Program-made: the position numbers and the translations under genes
Shown here: piece after piece, positions 30,765 to 39,688 of the stretch
Numbering within the stretch: position 1 is the first letter of the stretch
Layout of the letters: every line of letters starts with the position of its first letter
Assembly: GCF_003583935.1 (NCBI RefSeq)
Contig: NZ_QYRN01000008.1
Span: 62,001 to 126,000, forward strand
DNA length: 64,000 bases
DNA from: Aureimonas flava
Lineage (GTDB): Bacteria; Pseudomonadota; Alphaproteobacteria; Rhizobiales; Rhizobiaceae
Direction of reading: 5' to 3'
The notes under the pieces: model-generated
What the model saw: only the letters and a program-made list of their open reading frames with translations
What the model was told of the DNA's origin: nothing
Database searches by the model: none

Positions 30765-31400
30765 TCAGTAGTCGCGGTCGTAGGGGCCGTCCTCGGGATC
30801 GAAGGGGCGCATGTCCGTCCGCTGCCAGCGCGGCGGCGGCGGGCCGTCCTCGAAGCGGTCGTCACGGCGGTCCCGGCGGTCCTCGCGCCGCTCCTCCCAG
30901 CGATCGCGGCGCTCGTCGCGGCGCGCATGGGGCGGCGGGGGCGGCGGACCGTCGCGCCAGTCGCGGCGCGGCGCCGCGCGGTCGAAGATGCGCGGTCCGT
31001 AGACGCCGTCCCAGCGCTGGCGGTCGCGATAGAACGGCCGGCCGCGATAGTGGCGGTCCCAGTAGTCGCCGAAGGAATAGGTGATCACCGGCGCGCCGAG
31101 ATAACGCACCGACCGTTCGCCGGTGTAGCGCGTGCCGCCGCGCACGAAGGCGAGGTAGTTCGACGACATCCAGCCGCGCTGGCCGTAGAAGTCGACGTCG
31201 CACCAGGAACGGTTGGCGAGGCAGCCGTAGACCTGGACGTCCTCGCCGCCGCGCACGACGTTGACGGGCGGATAGGCGGTCGAGGGTCCGGCGCGCAGGT
31301 TGACGTTGGTGGTGGCGATCGCGGTCGCCGCGTGGGCGACCCCGGGCAGCGCCACGGCGCCCAGGGCGAAGGCGGTCTTCAGGAGGGTCAGTCGGGGCAT
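30765..31400 (-). CDS. Secreted SH3b-domain protein with basic low-complexity tail
   Basis: A 211-aa protein. Signal peptide (LLKTAFALGAVALPGVAHAA), a bacterial SH3 domain (about 25-90: TTNVNLRAGPSTAYPPVNVV ... WCDVDFYGQRGWMSSNYLA), then a Tyr/Arg-rich stretch and a tail of Arg/Asp/Glu repeats with a run of prolines. SH3b proteins of this kind in Rhizobiales are periplasmic and may bind peptidoglycan. The exact role is unknown. ATG 31,400 is chosen because the signal peptide starts there. Confidence 0.75.
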   Translation of the reverse strand: MPRLTLLKTAFALGAVALPGVAHAATAIATTNVNLRAGPSTAYPPVNVVRGGEDVQVYGCLANRSWCDVDFYGQRGWMSSNYLAFVRGGTRYTGERSVRYLGAPVITYSFGDYWDRHYRGRPFYRDRQRWDGVYGPRIFDRAAPRRDWRDGPPPPPPHARRDERRDRWEERREDRRDRRDDRFEDGPPPPRWQRTDMRPFDPEDGPYDRDY

Positions 31401-31505
31401 GGGAGCCGTCCGGTTCTCGTGTCGTCGATGGAAGCCATTCAAGCACCGCCCGGGCGAACGGTTCCCGAACGCCGCGTTCATCGGGCGTTCAGGATGCGGC
31501 CCGGC

Positions 31506-32444
31506 CTATCGCTTGGCCTCCACCGCGTCCCAGTAGAGCGCGGCGATGTCGGCGCCGCCGAACCGCTTCACCTCGCGGATGCCCGTCGGCGAGGTGACGT
31601 TGATCTCGGTCAGGTAGTCGCCGATCACGTCGATGCCGACGAAGACCTGGCCGCGCTCCTTCAGCGCCGGGCCGATCCGCGCGCAGATCTCGCGCTCGCG
31701 CTCCGTCAGCTCGGTCGGCTCGGCTCGCCCGCCCACATGCATGTTGGAGCGCGCGTCGGTCTCGGACGGCACGCGGTTGATCGCGCCCACCGGCTCGCCG
31801 TCGATCAGGATCACGCGCTTGTCGCCCCGGCGCACGTCCTTCAGGTAGCGTTGCACGATGAAGGGCTCGCGGAACAGGAGCGCGAAGGTCTCCATGAAGG
31901 AGGACAGGTTGCGGTCCTCCCGCGTCAGGTGGAACACGCCCGCGCCGCCGTTGCCGTAGAGCGGCTTCATCACGATCTCGCCGAACTCGGCGCGAAACGC
32001 GGCGACCTCGTCCGGATCCTTGGTGATGATCGTCTCCGGCATCAGGTCGGCGAACTCGGTGACGAAGATCTTCTCGGGCATGTTGCGCACCCAGGCCGGA
32101 TCGTTGACCACCAGCGTCTTCGGGTGGATGCGCTCCAGGATGTGGGTGGAGGTGATGTAGTTCATGTCGAAGGGCGGGTCCTGGCGCAGCAGCACCACGT
32201 CCATCTCGGAGAGGTCCACCTTCTCCGGCGCGCCGAGGGTGAAGTGCCGGCCCTGCTCCTCCACGAGGTTCATCGTCTCGACGCGGGCCGTCGCGCGCCC
32301 GTCGCGCAGCGACAGCCGGTCGGGCGTGTAGTGGAACAGCTCGTGCCCGCGCCGCTCCGCCTCCAGGCACAGGGCGAAGGTCGAATCGCCCTTGATGGTG
32401 ATTCCCGACACATGGTCCATCTGGACCGCGACCTTGAGCGACAT
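31506..32444 (-). CDS. gshB: Glutathione synthetase
   Basis: A 312-aa ATP-grasp enzyme, normal family length, which joins glycine to gamma-glutamylcysteine. The N-terminal substrate domain starts [20 protein letters not shown]; the ATP-grasp part has [36 protein letters not shown] and a C-terminal metal/ATP-binding [19 protein letters not shown]. It lies upstream of comM on the same strand, the common order in Rhizobiales, which fixes this region as core chromosome. Confidence 0.96.
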   Translation of the reverse strand: MSLKVAVQMDHVSGITIKGDSTFALCLEAERRGHELFHYTPDRLSLRDGRATARVETMNLVEEQGRHFTLGAPEKVDLSEMDVVLLRQDPPFDMNYITSTHILERIHPKTLVVNDPAWVRNMPEKIFVTEFADLMPETIITKDPDEVAAFRAEFGEIVMKPLYGNGGAGVFHLTREDRNLSSFMETFALLFREPFIVQRYLKDVRRGDKRVILIDGEPVGAINRVPSETDARSNMHVGGRAEPTELTEREREICARIGPALKERGQVFVGIDVIGDYLTEINVTSPTGIREVKRFGGADIAALYWDAVEAKR

Positions 32445-32584
32445 GGCGGCTTTCCCCGGCTGGAATGGGCGCTTACCGGCGCGAGGTAGCGGGGAACCGG
32501 GCCCAAGTCCATGCGCCTCCAGTTGCCGGCGCGCCTCGCGCCTCCCATCTCGTGGTCGCAGACCCGCTCAAGGAGCCGCCCGCG

Positions 32585-33382
32585 ATGATCCTGGCCTCGG
32601 CCGCCCGCGCCCTGCGCGACCTCTTCTCACCGCCCTTCCGGGCCGCGCTCTGGAAGTCGCTCGGCCTCACCGCCGTGGTGCTGGTGGCGCTGTGGTTCGC
32701 CGTGCGCTGGCTGTTCGAATGGGTCGCGATCCCCTTCTTCGCGCAGTTCTCGCCGGACATGCCGGCCTGGGTCGACAATGCCGGCACCTTCGCCGGATGG
32801 GCGGCCGGGATCGCGCTGGCCTTCCTTCTCGCCTTCCTGATCGCCCCGGTCTCGGCGGTGATCGCGGGCCTGTTCCTGGACGACGTGGCCGAGGTGGTGG
32901 AGCGCGACGACTACGCCGGCCAGCCGGTGGGGCGCGCCCTGCCGCTCGGCCGCTCCGTCGTGCTCTCGGTCCGCTTCTTCGGCGTCGTGATCCTCGGCAA
33001 TCTCGTCGCCTTCGCGCTGCTCTGGGTGCCGGTGGTCAATTTCGGCGCCTTCTTCGTGATCAACGGCTATCTGCTGGGGCGCGAGTATTTCGAGTTCGCG
33101 GCGCTGCGCTACCGGTCGGAGGAGGAGGTTCGCACGCTGCGCACCCGCTACGGCACGACGGTGTTTCTGGCCGGGCTGCTGCTTGCCGCTTTCCTGGCGG
33201 TGCCGATCCTCAATCTCCTGACGCCGCTGTTCGCCGCCGCGATGATGGTGCACCTCCACCAGCGCGTGTCGCAGCGCGAGGGCGGCCTGCCGCTCCCCGC
33301 CGCCGGCACGCCGGGCGCGATCGGCGGCGAGGCCGCCGCGTCTCAGCCGCCCGGCCGCTTCGCCCCCGGCGGCAGGGGCTGA
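32585..33382 (+). CDS. CysZ/EI24-family membrane protein
   Basis: A 265-aa protein. ATG 32,585 is preferred over upstream in-frame starts because the membrane protein pattern begins there (MILASAARALRDLFSPPFRA). Four membrane regions are visible (about 22-45, 65-95, 120-155, 190-220), with the EI24/CysZ-type motif FFGVVILGNLVAFALLWVPV. CysZ transports sulfate in enterobacteria, but many alphaproteobacterial EI24 proteins have no known substrate. It overlaps the end of the convergent nth by 40 bp. Confidence 0.75.
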   Translation: MILASAARALRDLFSPPFRAALWKSLGLTAVVLVALWFAVRWLFEWVAIPFFAQFSPDMPAWVDNAGTFAGWAAGIALAFLLAFLIAPVSAVIAGLFLDDVAEVVERDDYAGQPVGRALPLGRSVVLSVRFFGVVILGNLVAFALLWVPVVNFGAFFVINGYLLGREYFEFAALRYRSEEEVRTLRTRYGTTVFLAGLLLAAFLAVPILNLLTPLFAAAMMVHLHQRVSQREGGLPLPAAGTPGAIGGEAAASQPPGRFAPGGRG

Positions 33383-34215
33383 GGTCCCGGCGGCGCGTCC
33401 GGCAGGGCGACCAGGGGCGCGGCCGTGTCGCACGTCTTCTCGTCGGCCCGGCAGAGGTCGGCGATGACGCACACCGCGCAGTCGGGCTTGCGCGCCTTGC
33501 ACACGAAGCGCCCGTGCAGGATCAGCCAATGGTGGGCGTGGCGCAGGAACCCGTCCGGGATGATCGCGAGGAACCCCTGCTCCACCGCCTCCGGCGTCTT
33601 GCCCGGCGCGATCCGGATACGGTTGCCGATGCGCAGGATATGCGTGTCGACCGCCAGCGTCTCCTCGCCGAAGGCCGTGTTCATGATGACGTTGGCGGTC
33701 TTGCGTCCGACGCCCGGCAGCGCCTCCAGCGCCGCCCGCTCGCGCGGCACCTCGCCGCCGTGCCGGTCCCGGAGGATCTCGGACAGGCGATGGACGTTCC
33801 GCGCCTTGGTTCGGAAGAAGCCGATCGTCCGGATCGCCTCGCGGATCGCGTCCTCGCCAAGCGCCGCCATGGTCTCGGGGGTCGCCGCCCGGGCGAAGAG
33901 GTCCCGCGTCGCCCGGTTGACGCCGGCGTCCGTCATCTGCGCCGAGAGCACCACGGCCACCAACAGCGTGAACGTGTTGACGTGCTCCAGCTCGGAGGTC
34001 GGATGCGCGCGCTGGACGGCGAAGCGGCGGAAGATCTCGGCCACCTCCTCCGGCGCGTAGGGGATCGGCGGCGCTTCGGCGCCGGCCTTGGCGCGCACCG
34101 CCCGGGCGAGCGCGCTCGCCCCGCCGGCCTTCGGCTCCGACGCGTCGGATCGCTTTCGCGGCGCTTTCTCCGATGCCTTCGGGGCGCGTTTGGCCGCAGG
34201 CGCTTTTTCCGCCAT
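33343..34215 (-). CDS. nth: Endonuclease III (DNA glycosylase/AP lyase), copy 1
   Basis: A 290-aa protein with a long Lys/Ala-rich N-terminal extension (about 65 residues) before the standard HhH-GPD domain. The catalytic pair is present: Lys in LPGVGRKTANVIMNTAFG and Asp in VDTHILRIGNRI. The 4Fe-4S ligands follow the C-X6-C-X2-C-X5-C pattern (CKARKPDCAVCVIADLC). It removes oxidised pyrimidines. ATG 34,215 is preferred over a GTG three codons earlier because AGGTGG lies 6 nt upstream. Its convergent neighbour overlaps the stop. Confidence 0.95.
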   Translation of the reverse strand: MAEKAPAAKRAPKASEKAPRKRSDASEPKAGGASALARAVRAKAGAEAPPIPYAPEEVAEIFRRFAVQRAHPTSELEHVNTFTLLVAVVLSAQMTDAGVNRATRDLFARAATPETMAALGEDAIREAIRTIGFFRTKARNVHRLSEILRDRHGGEVPRERAALEALPGVGRKTANVIMNTAFGEETLAVDTHILRIGNRIRIAPGKTPEAVEQGFLAIIPDGFLRHAHHWLILHGRFVCKARKPDCAVCVIADLCRADEKTCDTAAPLVALPDAPPGPQPLPPGAKRPGG

Positions 34216-34296
34216 GGTTTCCACCTATGATGCGCTGACGGGCCCATCGGGCCCGTCCCTGTTTGGAACGGATCCAGCCTGCGAGGCAAGACGCGG

Positions 34297-34776
34297 ATGA
34301 CCGACGGCTCCGAGCGCACCGTGTTCCACGCCCTCCTGACCCCCTACCGCTCGCTTGGCCGGCGCGGCTTCAACGTCACCATGGCCCTGTTCGGCGGAGC
34401 GAGCCTCCTGTCGGGCCTGGTGTTCCTGTCGCACGGGGCCTGGCCGGTGGTGGGCTTCTTCGGGCTGGACGTGTGCCTCCTGTGGCTCGCGCTGCGCGCC
34501 AGCTTCCGTTCGGCGCGCGCCACCGAGGAGGTGCGCGTGTCGCGGCTGGAGCTCACCATCCGCAAGACCTCGGCGCGCGGCACCGTGCAGGAGGCGCGCT
34601 ACAATCCGTTCTGGGCGCGGTTCCTGGTGCGTCGGCACGAACTGGCCGGGGTCACGCACATGGCCGTCGCCGGCGAGGGTCGCCAGACCGAGATCGGCGC
34701 CTTCCTGAACCCGGAGGACCGGGCGAGCTTCGCCGAGGCGTTCGGCCGGGCGCTCCACGAGGCCAAGCGCGGCTGA
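34297..34776 (+). CDS. DUF2244 membrane protein
   Basis: A 159-aa protein with two adjacent membrane helices (VTMALFGGASLLSGLVFL; WPVVGFFGLDVCLLWLAL) followed by a beta-rich cytoplasmic domain (VRVSRLELTIRKTS; GRQTEIGAFLNPEDRASFAE). This matches DUF2244, a family commonly encoded next to nth in alphaproteobacteria. Function is unknown. It is divergent from nth, 81 bp apart. Confidence 0.88.
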   Translation: MTDGSERTVFHALLTPYRSLGRRGFNVTMALFGGASLLSGLVFLSHGAWPVVGFFGLDVCLLWLALRASFRSARATEEVRVSRLELTIRKTSARGTVQEARYNPFWARFLVRRHELAGVTHMAVAGEGRQTEIGAFLNPEDRASFAEAFGRALHEAKRG

Positions 34777-34853
34777 CGGGTGCCGGAAAACGGGTGGCGG
34801 GCGAAGCCCCGAGGGTCCAAGTTCGGCGCGACCACCCGCCGAGGAGCGATCCG

Positions 34854-35774
34854 ATGACCCTTCACGCCCCGTCCCCCGTCTCGGCCCTGCCGCCGGACGC
34901 GGCCTCGGACGGCCTCAGCGAAGTTCCGCCCCCGTCCGACTATCCGCTGGTGCGCGCGGCGATCGAGTTCATCTCGGCCGAGTATCGCAGCCAGCCCTCG
35001 CTGGACGCCGTGGCCGAGGCCTGCGGCGTCACGCCCCAGCGTCTGGAGGCCGCGTGCCGCCGCTGGGCGGGGCTCAGCCCCAAGGCCTTCCTCCAGGCGG
35101 TGACCATCGATCACGCGCGCCGCCTCCTGGCCGACGGCCTGCCGCTGCTCGACACCGCCCTCGAGGTCGGCCTGTCCGGCCCCTCGCGCCTGCACGACCT
35201 CTTCGTCAAGCACGAGGCGATGAGCCCCGGCCTGCACAAGGCGCGCGGCCAGGGATTGAGCCTCGCCTACGGCTTCGCGGACACGCCCTTCGGCCGGGCG
35301 CTCGCGATCTGGACCGCGCAGGGGCTCGCCGGGCTCGCCTTCTCCGACGAGGACCGGGGCGGCGACGCGCATGCGCTGTCCGACATGCTGGGCCGCTGGC
35401 CGCGCGCCGAGGCGACCCGCAGCGACGAGGGTGCGGCGCGGCGGCTCGCCCGCGTGTTCCGTCCGCAGGAATGGGCCGCCGGCGCGCCGCTGCGCATCGT
35501 GCTGATCGGCACCGACTTCGAGGTGCGGGTGTGGGAGCGGCTCCTCGCCATCCCGCTCGGCGAGGCACACACCTATTCGGGCATCGCGGCCGAGATCGGG
35601 GCGCCCAAGGCCTCGCGCGCCGTGGGCGCGGCGGTCGGCCGCAACCCGATCTCCTTCGTGGTGCCCTGCCACCGCGTGGTCGGAAAGTCCGGCGCGCTCA
35701 CCGGCTACCATTGGGGCCTGACGCGCAAGCGCGCCATGCTCGGCTGGGAGTTCGCGATGACGCGCGCGGGCTGA
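34854..35774 (+). CDS. AraC-HTH/methylated-DNA-cysteine methyltransferase (Ada-like)
   Basis: A 306-aa protein. An AraC-type HTH (about 35-120; AVAEACGVTPQRLEAACRRW, then SPKAFLQAVTIDHARRLLA) precedes an O6-alkylguanine methyltransferase domain whose acceptor cysteine is in SFVVPCHRVVGKSGALTGYH. The N-terminal methyl-phosphotriester (zinc) domain of full Ada is absent. It repairs O6-methylguanine in a suicide reaction and may also regulate transcription. ATG 34,854 follows GAGGAGCG; the frame is open further upstream over DUF2244 but without support. Confidence 0.93.
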   Translation: MTLHAPSPVSALPPDAASDGLSEVPPPSDYPLVRAAIEFISAEYRSQPSLDAVAEACGVTPQRLEAACRRWAGLSPKAFLQAVTIDHARRLLADGLPLLDTALEVGLSGPSRLHDLFVKHEAMSPGLHKARGQGLSLAYGFADTPFGRALAIWTAQGLAGLAFSDEDRGGDAHALSDMLGRWPRAEATRSDEGAARRLARVFRPQEWAAGAPLRIVLIGTDFEVRVWERLLAIPLGEAHTYSGIAAEIGAPKASRAVGAAVGRNPISFVVPCHRVVGKSGALTGYHWGLTRKRAMLGWEFAMTRAG

Positions 35775-35850
35775 TCGCCGCAGGCCGGGAACGCGGCGGG
35801 CCGCCGGAGCGTCCTTCGCGGGCGAGGCAACGGGCGGGAACGGCGACGAT

Positions 35851-36561
35851 ATGGACGCACGGACGGTGGAGGCGGACACGCCGGCGGGCGATGCGGGCGC
35901 GATGAGCGCACCGGAGCGCGCGGAGGCCTTTCGCCGCCTGCGCGAGCACATGCCCGGCCGGACCCGCGACGCGAAGGGCCCGAAGGACCAGCCCGACCCG
36001 TTCCGCTCCGTGGTCTCCTGCCTCCTGTCGGCCCAGAGCCGCGACGTCAACACGGCCGCCGCCGTGCGCGCGCTGTTCGCCCTCGCCACCACGCCCGACG
36101 CGATGCTGCGCCTGCCGCAGGAGGAGATCGCGCGGGCGATCAAGCCGTGCGGGCTCTACAACATGAAGGCGAGGAGCATCCATCGCCTCTGCGCGGCGCT
36201 GATCGCCGAGCATGGGCGCGTGGTGCCGCGCACGCGCGAGGGCCTGATGAGCCTGCCCGGCATCGGGCGCAAATGCGCCGACATCGTCATGAGCTTCGCC
36301 TTCGACCAGGACGTGATCGCCGTGGACACCCACGTCTTCCGCGTCTGCAACCGCACCGGCATCACGCGCGAGCGCACGGCCGACCGGACCGCCGAGGCGC
36401 TGGAGCGCACCGTGCCCGACTGGGCGCGGCACGACGGCCATTTCTGGCTGATCCAGTTCGGCAAGAGCGTGTGCCTGTCGCGGCGGCCGCGTTGCGAGAC
36501 CTGCTTCCTGGCCGACCTCTGCCGCTGGTACGCCGCGGTGCGCGAGGCGCCCGACGCCTGA
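35851..36561 (+). CDS. Endonuclease III-family DNA glycosylase, copy 2
   Basis: A 236-aa protein. The HhH-GPD domain carries the Lys in LPGIGRKCADIVMSFAF and the Asp in VDTHVFRVCNRTG. The iron-sulfur motif is complete (CLSRRPRCETCFLADLC). It is a diverged paralogue of the nth 1.7 kb away. It probably acts on oxidised pyrimidines too, but a different lesion range is possible. ATG 35,851 is used; an ATG at 35,902 is an alternative. It ends next to tex, which is convergent. Confidence 0.9.
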   Translation: MDARTVEADTPAGDAGAMSAPERAEAFRRLREHMPGRTRDAKGPKDQPDPFRSVVSCLLSAQSRDVNTAAAVRALFALATTPDAMLRLPQEEIARAIKPCGLYNMKARSIHRLCAALIAEHGRVVPRTREGLMSLPGIGRKCADIVMSFAFDQDVIAVDTHVFRVCNRTGITRERTADRTAEALERTVPDWARHDGHFWLIQFGKSVCLSRRPRCETCFLADLCRWYAAVREAPDA

Positions 36562-36609
36562 CGCCGGACCCTTGGCGCCCCACGCTCCGGCCGGCCCCGA
36601 TCGCCCGGC

Positions 36610-38919
36610 CTACCGGCGCTTCAGCGCGGCCGAAAGCGCCGCGCCGAGAGCGCCCTCCTCGCGCGCCGGCTCCGCCCGGGGCGCGGGCTGCGGCCTGGGC
36701 GCCGCCGTCCCGGAGGCCGGTCGCCCCGCGGGCGCGCCGCCCTCGGCCGGATCGCGCCGCATGGACAGGGAGATCCGCTTGCGCTTCACGTCCACCTCCA
36801 CCACGCGCACCCGCACGATCTGCCCCGTCCTGACCACCTCGGCCGGATCCTTCACGAAACAGTCGGCGAGCTGGGAGACATGCACCAGCCCGTCCTGGTG
36901 GACGCCGATGTCCACGAAGGCGCCGAAGGCCGCGACGTTGGTGACCGTGCCCTCCAGGCTCATGCCGGGCCGCAGGTCCCCGATCGTGTCCACGCCTTCG
37001 GCGAAGGTCGCGGTCCGGAAGGCGGGTCGCGGATCGCGGCCGGGCTTCTCCAGCTCGGCGATGATGTCGCGCACGGTCGGCAGGCCGAACCCGTCGCCCA
37101 CGAAGCGGCCGGGATCGAGCGACTTCAGCGCGGCCGGATCGCGCATCGCGCTTCGCACGTCGCGGCCCAGTGCCGCCACGATCCGGCGCGCCACCGGATA
37201 GGCTTCCGGGTGCACGGCCGAGGCGTCGAGCGGCTCCGCGCCGTCCGCGATGCGCAGGAAGCCGGCGCATTGCTCGAAGGCCTTCGGCCCGAGGCGCGCC
37301 ACGTCGAGGAGCCGGCGGCGCGAGGCGAACGGGCCGTTCGCGTCGCGGTGCGCGACGATCGCATCGGCCAGCGCCGGCCCGAGCCCGGCGACGTGCGACA
37401 GGAGCGCGGCGGAGGCGGTGTTGAGATCGACGCCGACCGCGTTCACCGCGTCCTCCACCACCGCGTCGAGCGCGCGCGACAGGCGTCCCTGGTCCACGTC
37501 GTGCTGGTACTGGCCGACGCCGATCGCCTTGGGATCGACCTTGATGAGTTCGGACAGAGGGTCCTGCAGGCGCCGCGCGATCGACACGGCGCCCCGGATC
37601 GAGACGTCCACGTCCGGCATCTCGCGGGCGGCGAGCTCGGAGGCCGAGTAGACCGAGGCGCCCGCCTCGCTCACCACCGCCTTCGCCGGCTTGGCGCCCG
37701 GCAGACCGGCGATCACGGCGGCGGCGAGGGCCTCGGTCTCGCGGCTCGCGGTGCCGTTGCCGATCGCCACCAGTTCGACGCCGTGGCGGGCGATCAGGCG
37801 GGCGAGCGTCGCGCTGGCGCCGGCGACGTCGTTGCGCGGCTGGAACGGGTACACGGTGGCGCTGTCCAGGAGGCGGCCCGTGGCGTCCACCACCGCGACC
37901 TTGACGCCGGTGCGCACGCCGGGATCGAGGCCCAGCACCGTCCTGGCGCCGGCGGGCGCGGCCAGGAGCAGGTCCTTGAGATTGCGCGAGAAGACGCGGA
38001 TCGCCTCGCCGTCGGCGCCGTCCTTCAGCGTTCCCATCAGCTCGGTGGAGAGGCTCGGGCGCAGCTTCTGCCGCCAGGCCCAGCGCGCGACGCCCAGAAG
38101 CCATGCGTCGCCCGCCCCGCCGCCCGCGAGCCTCGCGCCGGCATGCCGCGCGACCATCGCCTCCACCGGCTTCACGCTCGCCGGATCGTCCGCGTCCACC
38201 TCGATCTCGAGCGCGACCACGCCTTCCTTCTCGGCGCGCAGCAGCGCCAGCACCCGGTGGCTCGGCGCGGTGGCCCACTTCTCGTCGTGGTCGAAATAGT
38301 CGGAGAACTTGGCGCCCGTCTCCTCCTTGCCCGCCACCACGCGCGCCCGCAGCCGCGCCCTGGCCACGAGGTGGCGCCGGATCTCGCCGACCAGCGCGGG
38401 GTTCTCCGCCATGCCCTCGGCGACGATGTCGCGCGCGCCCTCCAGCGCGGCCTTCGCGTCCGGCACGTCGGCCGTCACGAAGCGGGCGGCGAGCGCGGCG
38501 GGATCGGCCGCGCGGTCGGCGAGGATGCGCTCGGCGAGCGGGCCGAGGCCGCGCTCGCGGGCGGCGTCGGCGCGGTTTCGGCGCTTGGGGCGGAAGGGAA
38601 GATAGACGTCCTCCAGCGCGACCCGCGTCGCCGCGCCCCGGATCGCCGCCTCGATCTCGCGCGTGAGCTTGCCCTGCTCGCGCACCGACTTCAGCACCGC
38701 GGCGCGGCGCGCCTCCAGCTCGCGCAGGTAGGCGAGGCGCGTCTCCAGCGCGCGGAGCTGCGTGTCGTCGAGCCCGCCCGTCGCCTCCTTGCGGTAGCGC
38801 GCGACGAAGGGCACCGTGGCGCCGCCGTCCAGAAGCGCCACCGCCGCCGCGACCTGTTCGGCCCGCGCCCCGATCTCGCCGGCGATGGTGCTCTCGATGG
38901 CCGATTGCGTGGTGGTCAT
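36610..38919 (-). CDS. tex: Tex-family RNA-binding transcription accessory protein
   Basis: A 769-aa protein with the standard Tex layout: N-terminal Tex domain (about 1-200, VPFVARYRKEATGGLDDTQL), YqgF-like RNase H fold (about 330-460, TVLGLDPGVRTGVKVAVVDA), helix-hairpin-helix region (about 480-570, AIGVGQYQHDVDQ; LNTASAALLSHVAGLGPALA) and an S1 RNA-binding domain (about 655-725, LEGTVTNVAAFGAFVDIGVH). The C-terminal tail is Ala/Arg-rich. It binds nucleic acid and affects transcription. ATG 38,919 follows CGGAGAGCC; the open frame upstream has no ribosome site and poor sequence. Confidence 0.95.
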   Translation of the reverse strand: MTTTQSAIESTIAGEIGARAEQVAAAVALLDGGATVPFVARYRKEATGGLDDTQLRALETRLAYLRELEARRAAVLKSVREQGKLTREIEAAIRGAATRVALEDVYLPFRPKRRNRADAARERGLGPLAERILADRAADPAALAARFVTADVPDAKAALEGARDIVAEGMAENPALVGEIRRHLVARARLRARVVAGKEETGAKFSDYFDHDEKWATAPSHRVLALLRAEKEGVVALEIEVDADDPASVKPVEAMVARHAGARLAGGGAGDAWLLGVARWAWRQKLRPSLSTELMGTLKDGADGEAIRVFSRNLKDLLLAAPAGARTVLGLDPGVRTGVKVAVVDATGRLLDSATVYPFQPRNDVAGASATLARLIARHGVELVAIGNGTASRETEALAAAVIAGLPGAKPAKAVVSEAGASVYSASELAAREMPDVDVSIRGAVSIARRLQDPLSELIKVDPKAIGVGQYQHDVDQGRLSRALDAVVEDAVNAVGVDLNTASAALLSHVAGLGPALADAIVAHRDANGPFASRRRLLDVARLGPKAFEQCAGFLRIADGAEPLDASAVHPEAYPVARRIVAALGRDVRSAMRDPAALKSLDPGRFVGDGFGLPTVRDIIAELEKPGRDPRPAFRTATFAEGVDTIGDLRPGMSLEGTVTNVAAFGAFVDIGVHQDGLVHVSQLADCFVKDPAEVVRTGQIVRVRVVEVDVKRKRISLSMRRDPAEGGAPAGRPASGTAAPRPQPAPRAEPAREEGALGAALSAALKRR

Positions 38920-39082
38920 GTGGCTCTCCGCTCCTGGAACTGCGGCGACCCCTCGGCCACCAAGTCGGCGCATTCGCGGCGAAGGAGGTGGAGCGTGAAC
39001 ACTGCGTTCCCCCGCGCCCCGGCTGCGCGAACGGCCAAGGCGTGGCATGGGACGCAACCGTTTCCAAGGGAGATTTTCGTCC

Positions 39083-39688
39083 ATGAAGCTCTACTACAAG
39101 CCCGGCGCGTGCTCGCTCGCGCCCCACATCGTCGCCTGCGAGGCGGACCTTCCCGTCGAGCTGGTGGCGGTGGATCTCGCCCGCAAGACGCTCGGCGACG
39201 GGTCGGACTACGCCGCGGTCAACCCGAACGGCTACGTGCCGGCGCTCGACATCGGCGACGGCCCGGTGCTTACGGAGGCCTCCGTGGTGGTGCAGTACCT
39301 GGCGGACCGCAAGCCCGGCTCCGGCCTGATGCCGGCGGCCGGCACCACGGAGCGCTACCGCGCGCAGCAGTGGCTCGCCTTCGTCTCCACCGAGCTGCAC
39401 AAGCAGTTCAGCCCGCTGTTCAAGCCGAACACCCCGGACGCCACCAAGGAGATCCAGCGGGAGATCCTGGCCCGGCGCTTCGCCTTCGTGGACGATGCGC
39501 TGGCCGACCGGACCTTCCTCACCGGCGAAGGGTTCACGGCGGCCGACGCCTACCTCTTCACCGTGCTGCGCTGGGCGGACGCGATGCGGCTCGACATGAC
39601 GGCCTTCCCCAACATCGCGCGCTTCATGGCGGCGGTGCAGGCCCGCCCGGCGGTCCGGCGGGCGCTCGAGGCCGAGGGCCTCGCCTGA
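39083..39688 (+). CDS. Beta-class glutathione S-transferase
   Basis: A 201-aa protein. It opens MKLYYKPGACSLAPHIVACE, the bacterial beta-class (GstA) signature with the catalytic cysteine at position 10. The thioredoxin-like domain continues to LTEASVVVQYLADRKPG; the helical domain has LTGEGFTAADAYLFTVLRWA. It conjugates or binds glutathione. ATG 39,083 follows GGGAGA. The last base of its stop abuts the stop of the convergent epimerase gene (shared TGATCA). Confidence 0.93.
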   Translation: MKLYYKPGACSLAPHIVACEADLPVELVAVDLARKTLGDGSDYAAVNPNGYVPALDIGDGPVLTEASVVVQYLADRKPGSGLMPAAGTTERYRAQQWLAFVSTELHKQFSPLFKPNTPDATKEIQREILARRFAFVDDALADRTFLTGEGFTAADAYLFTVLRWADAMRLDMTAFPNIARFMAAVQARPAVRRALEAEGLA

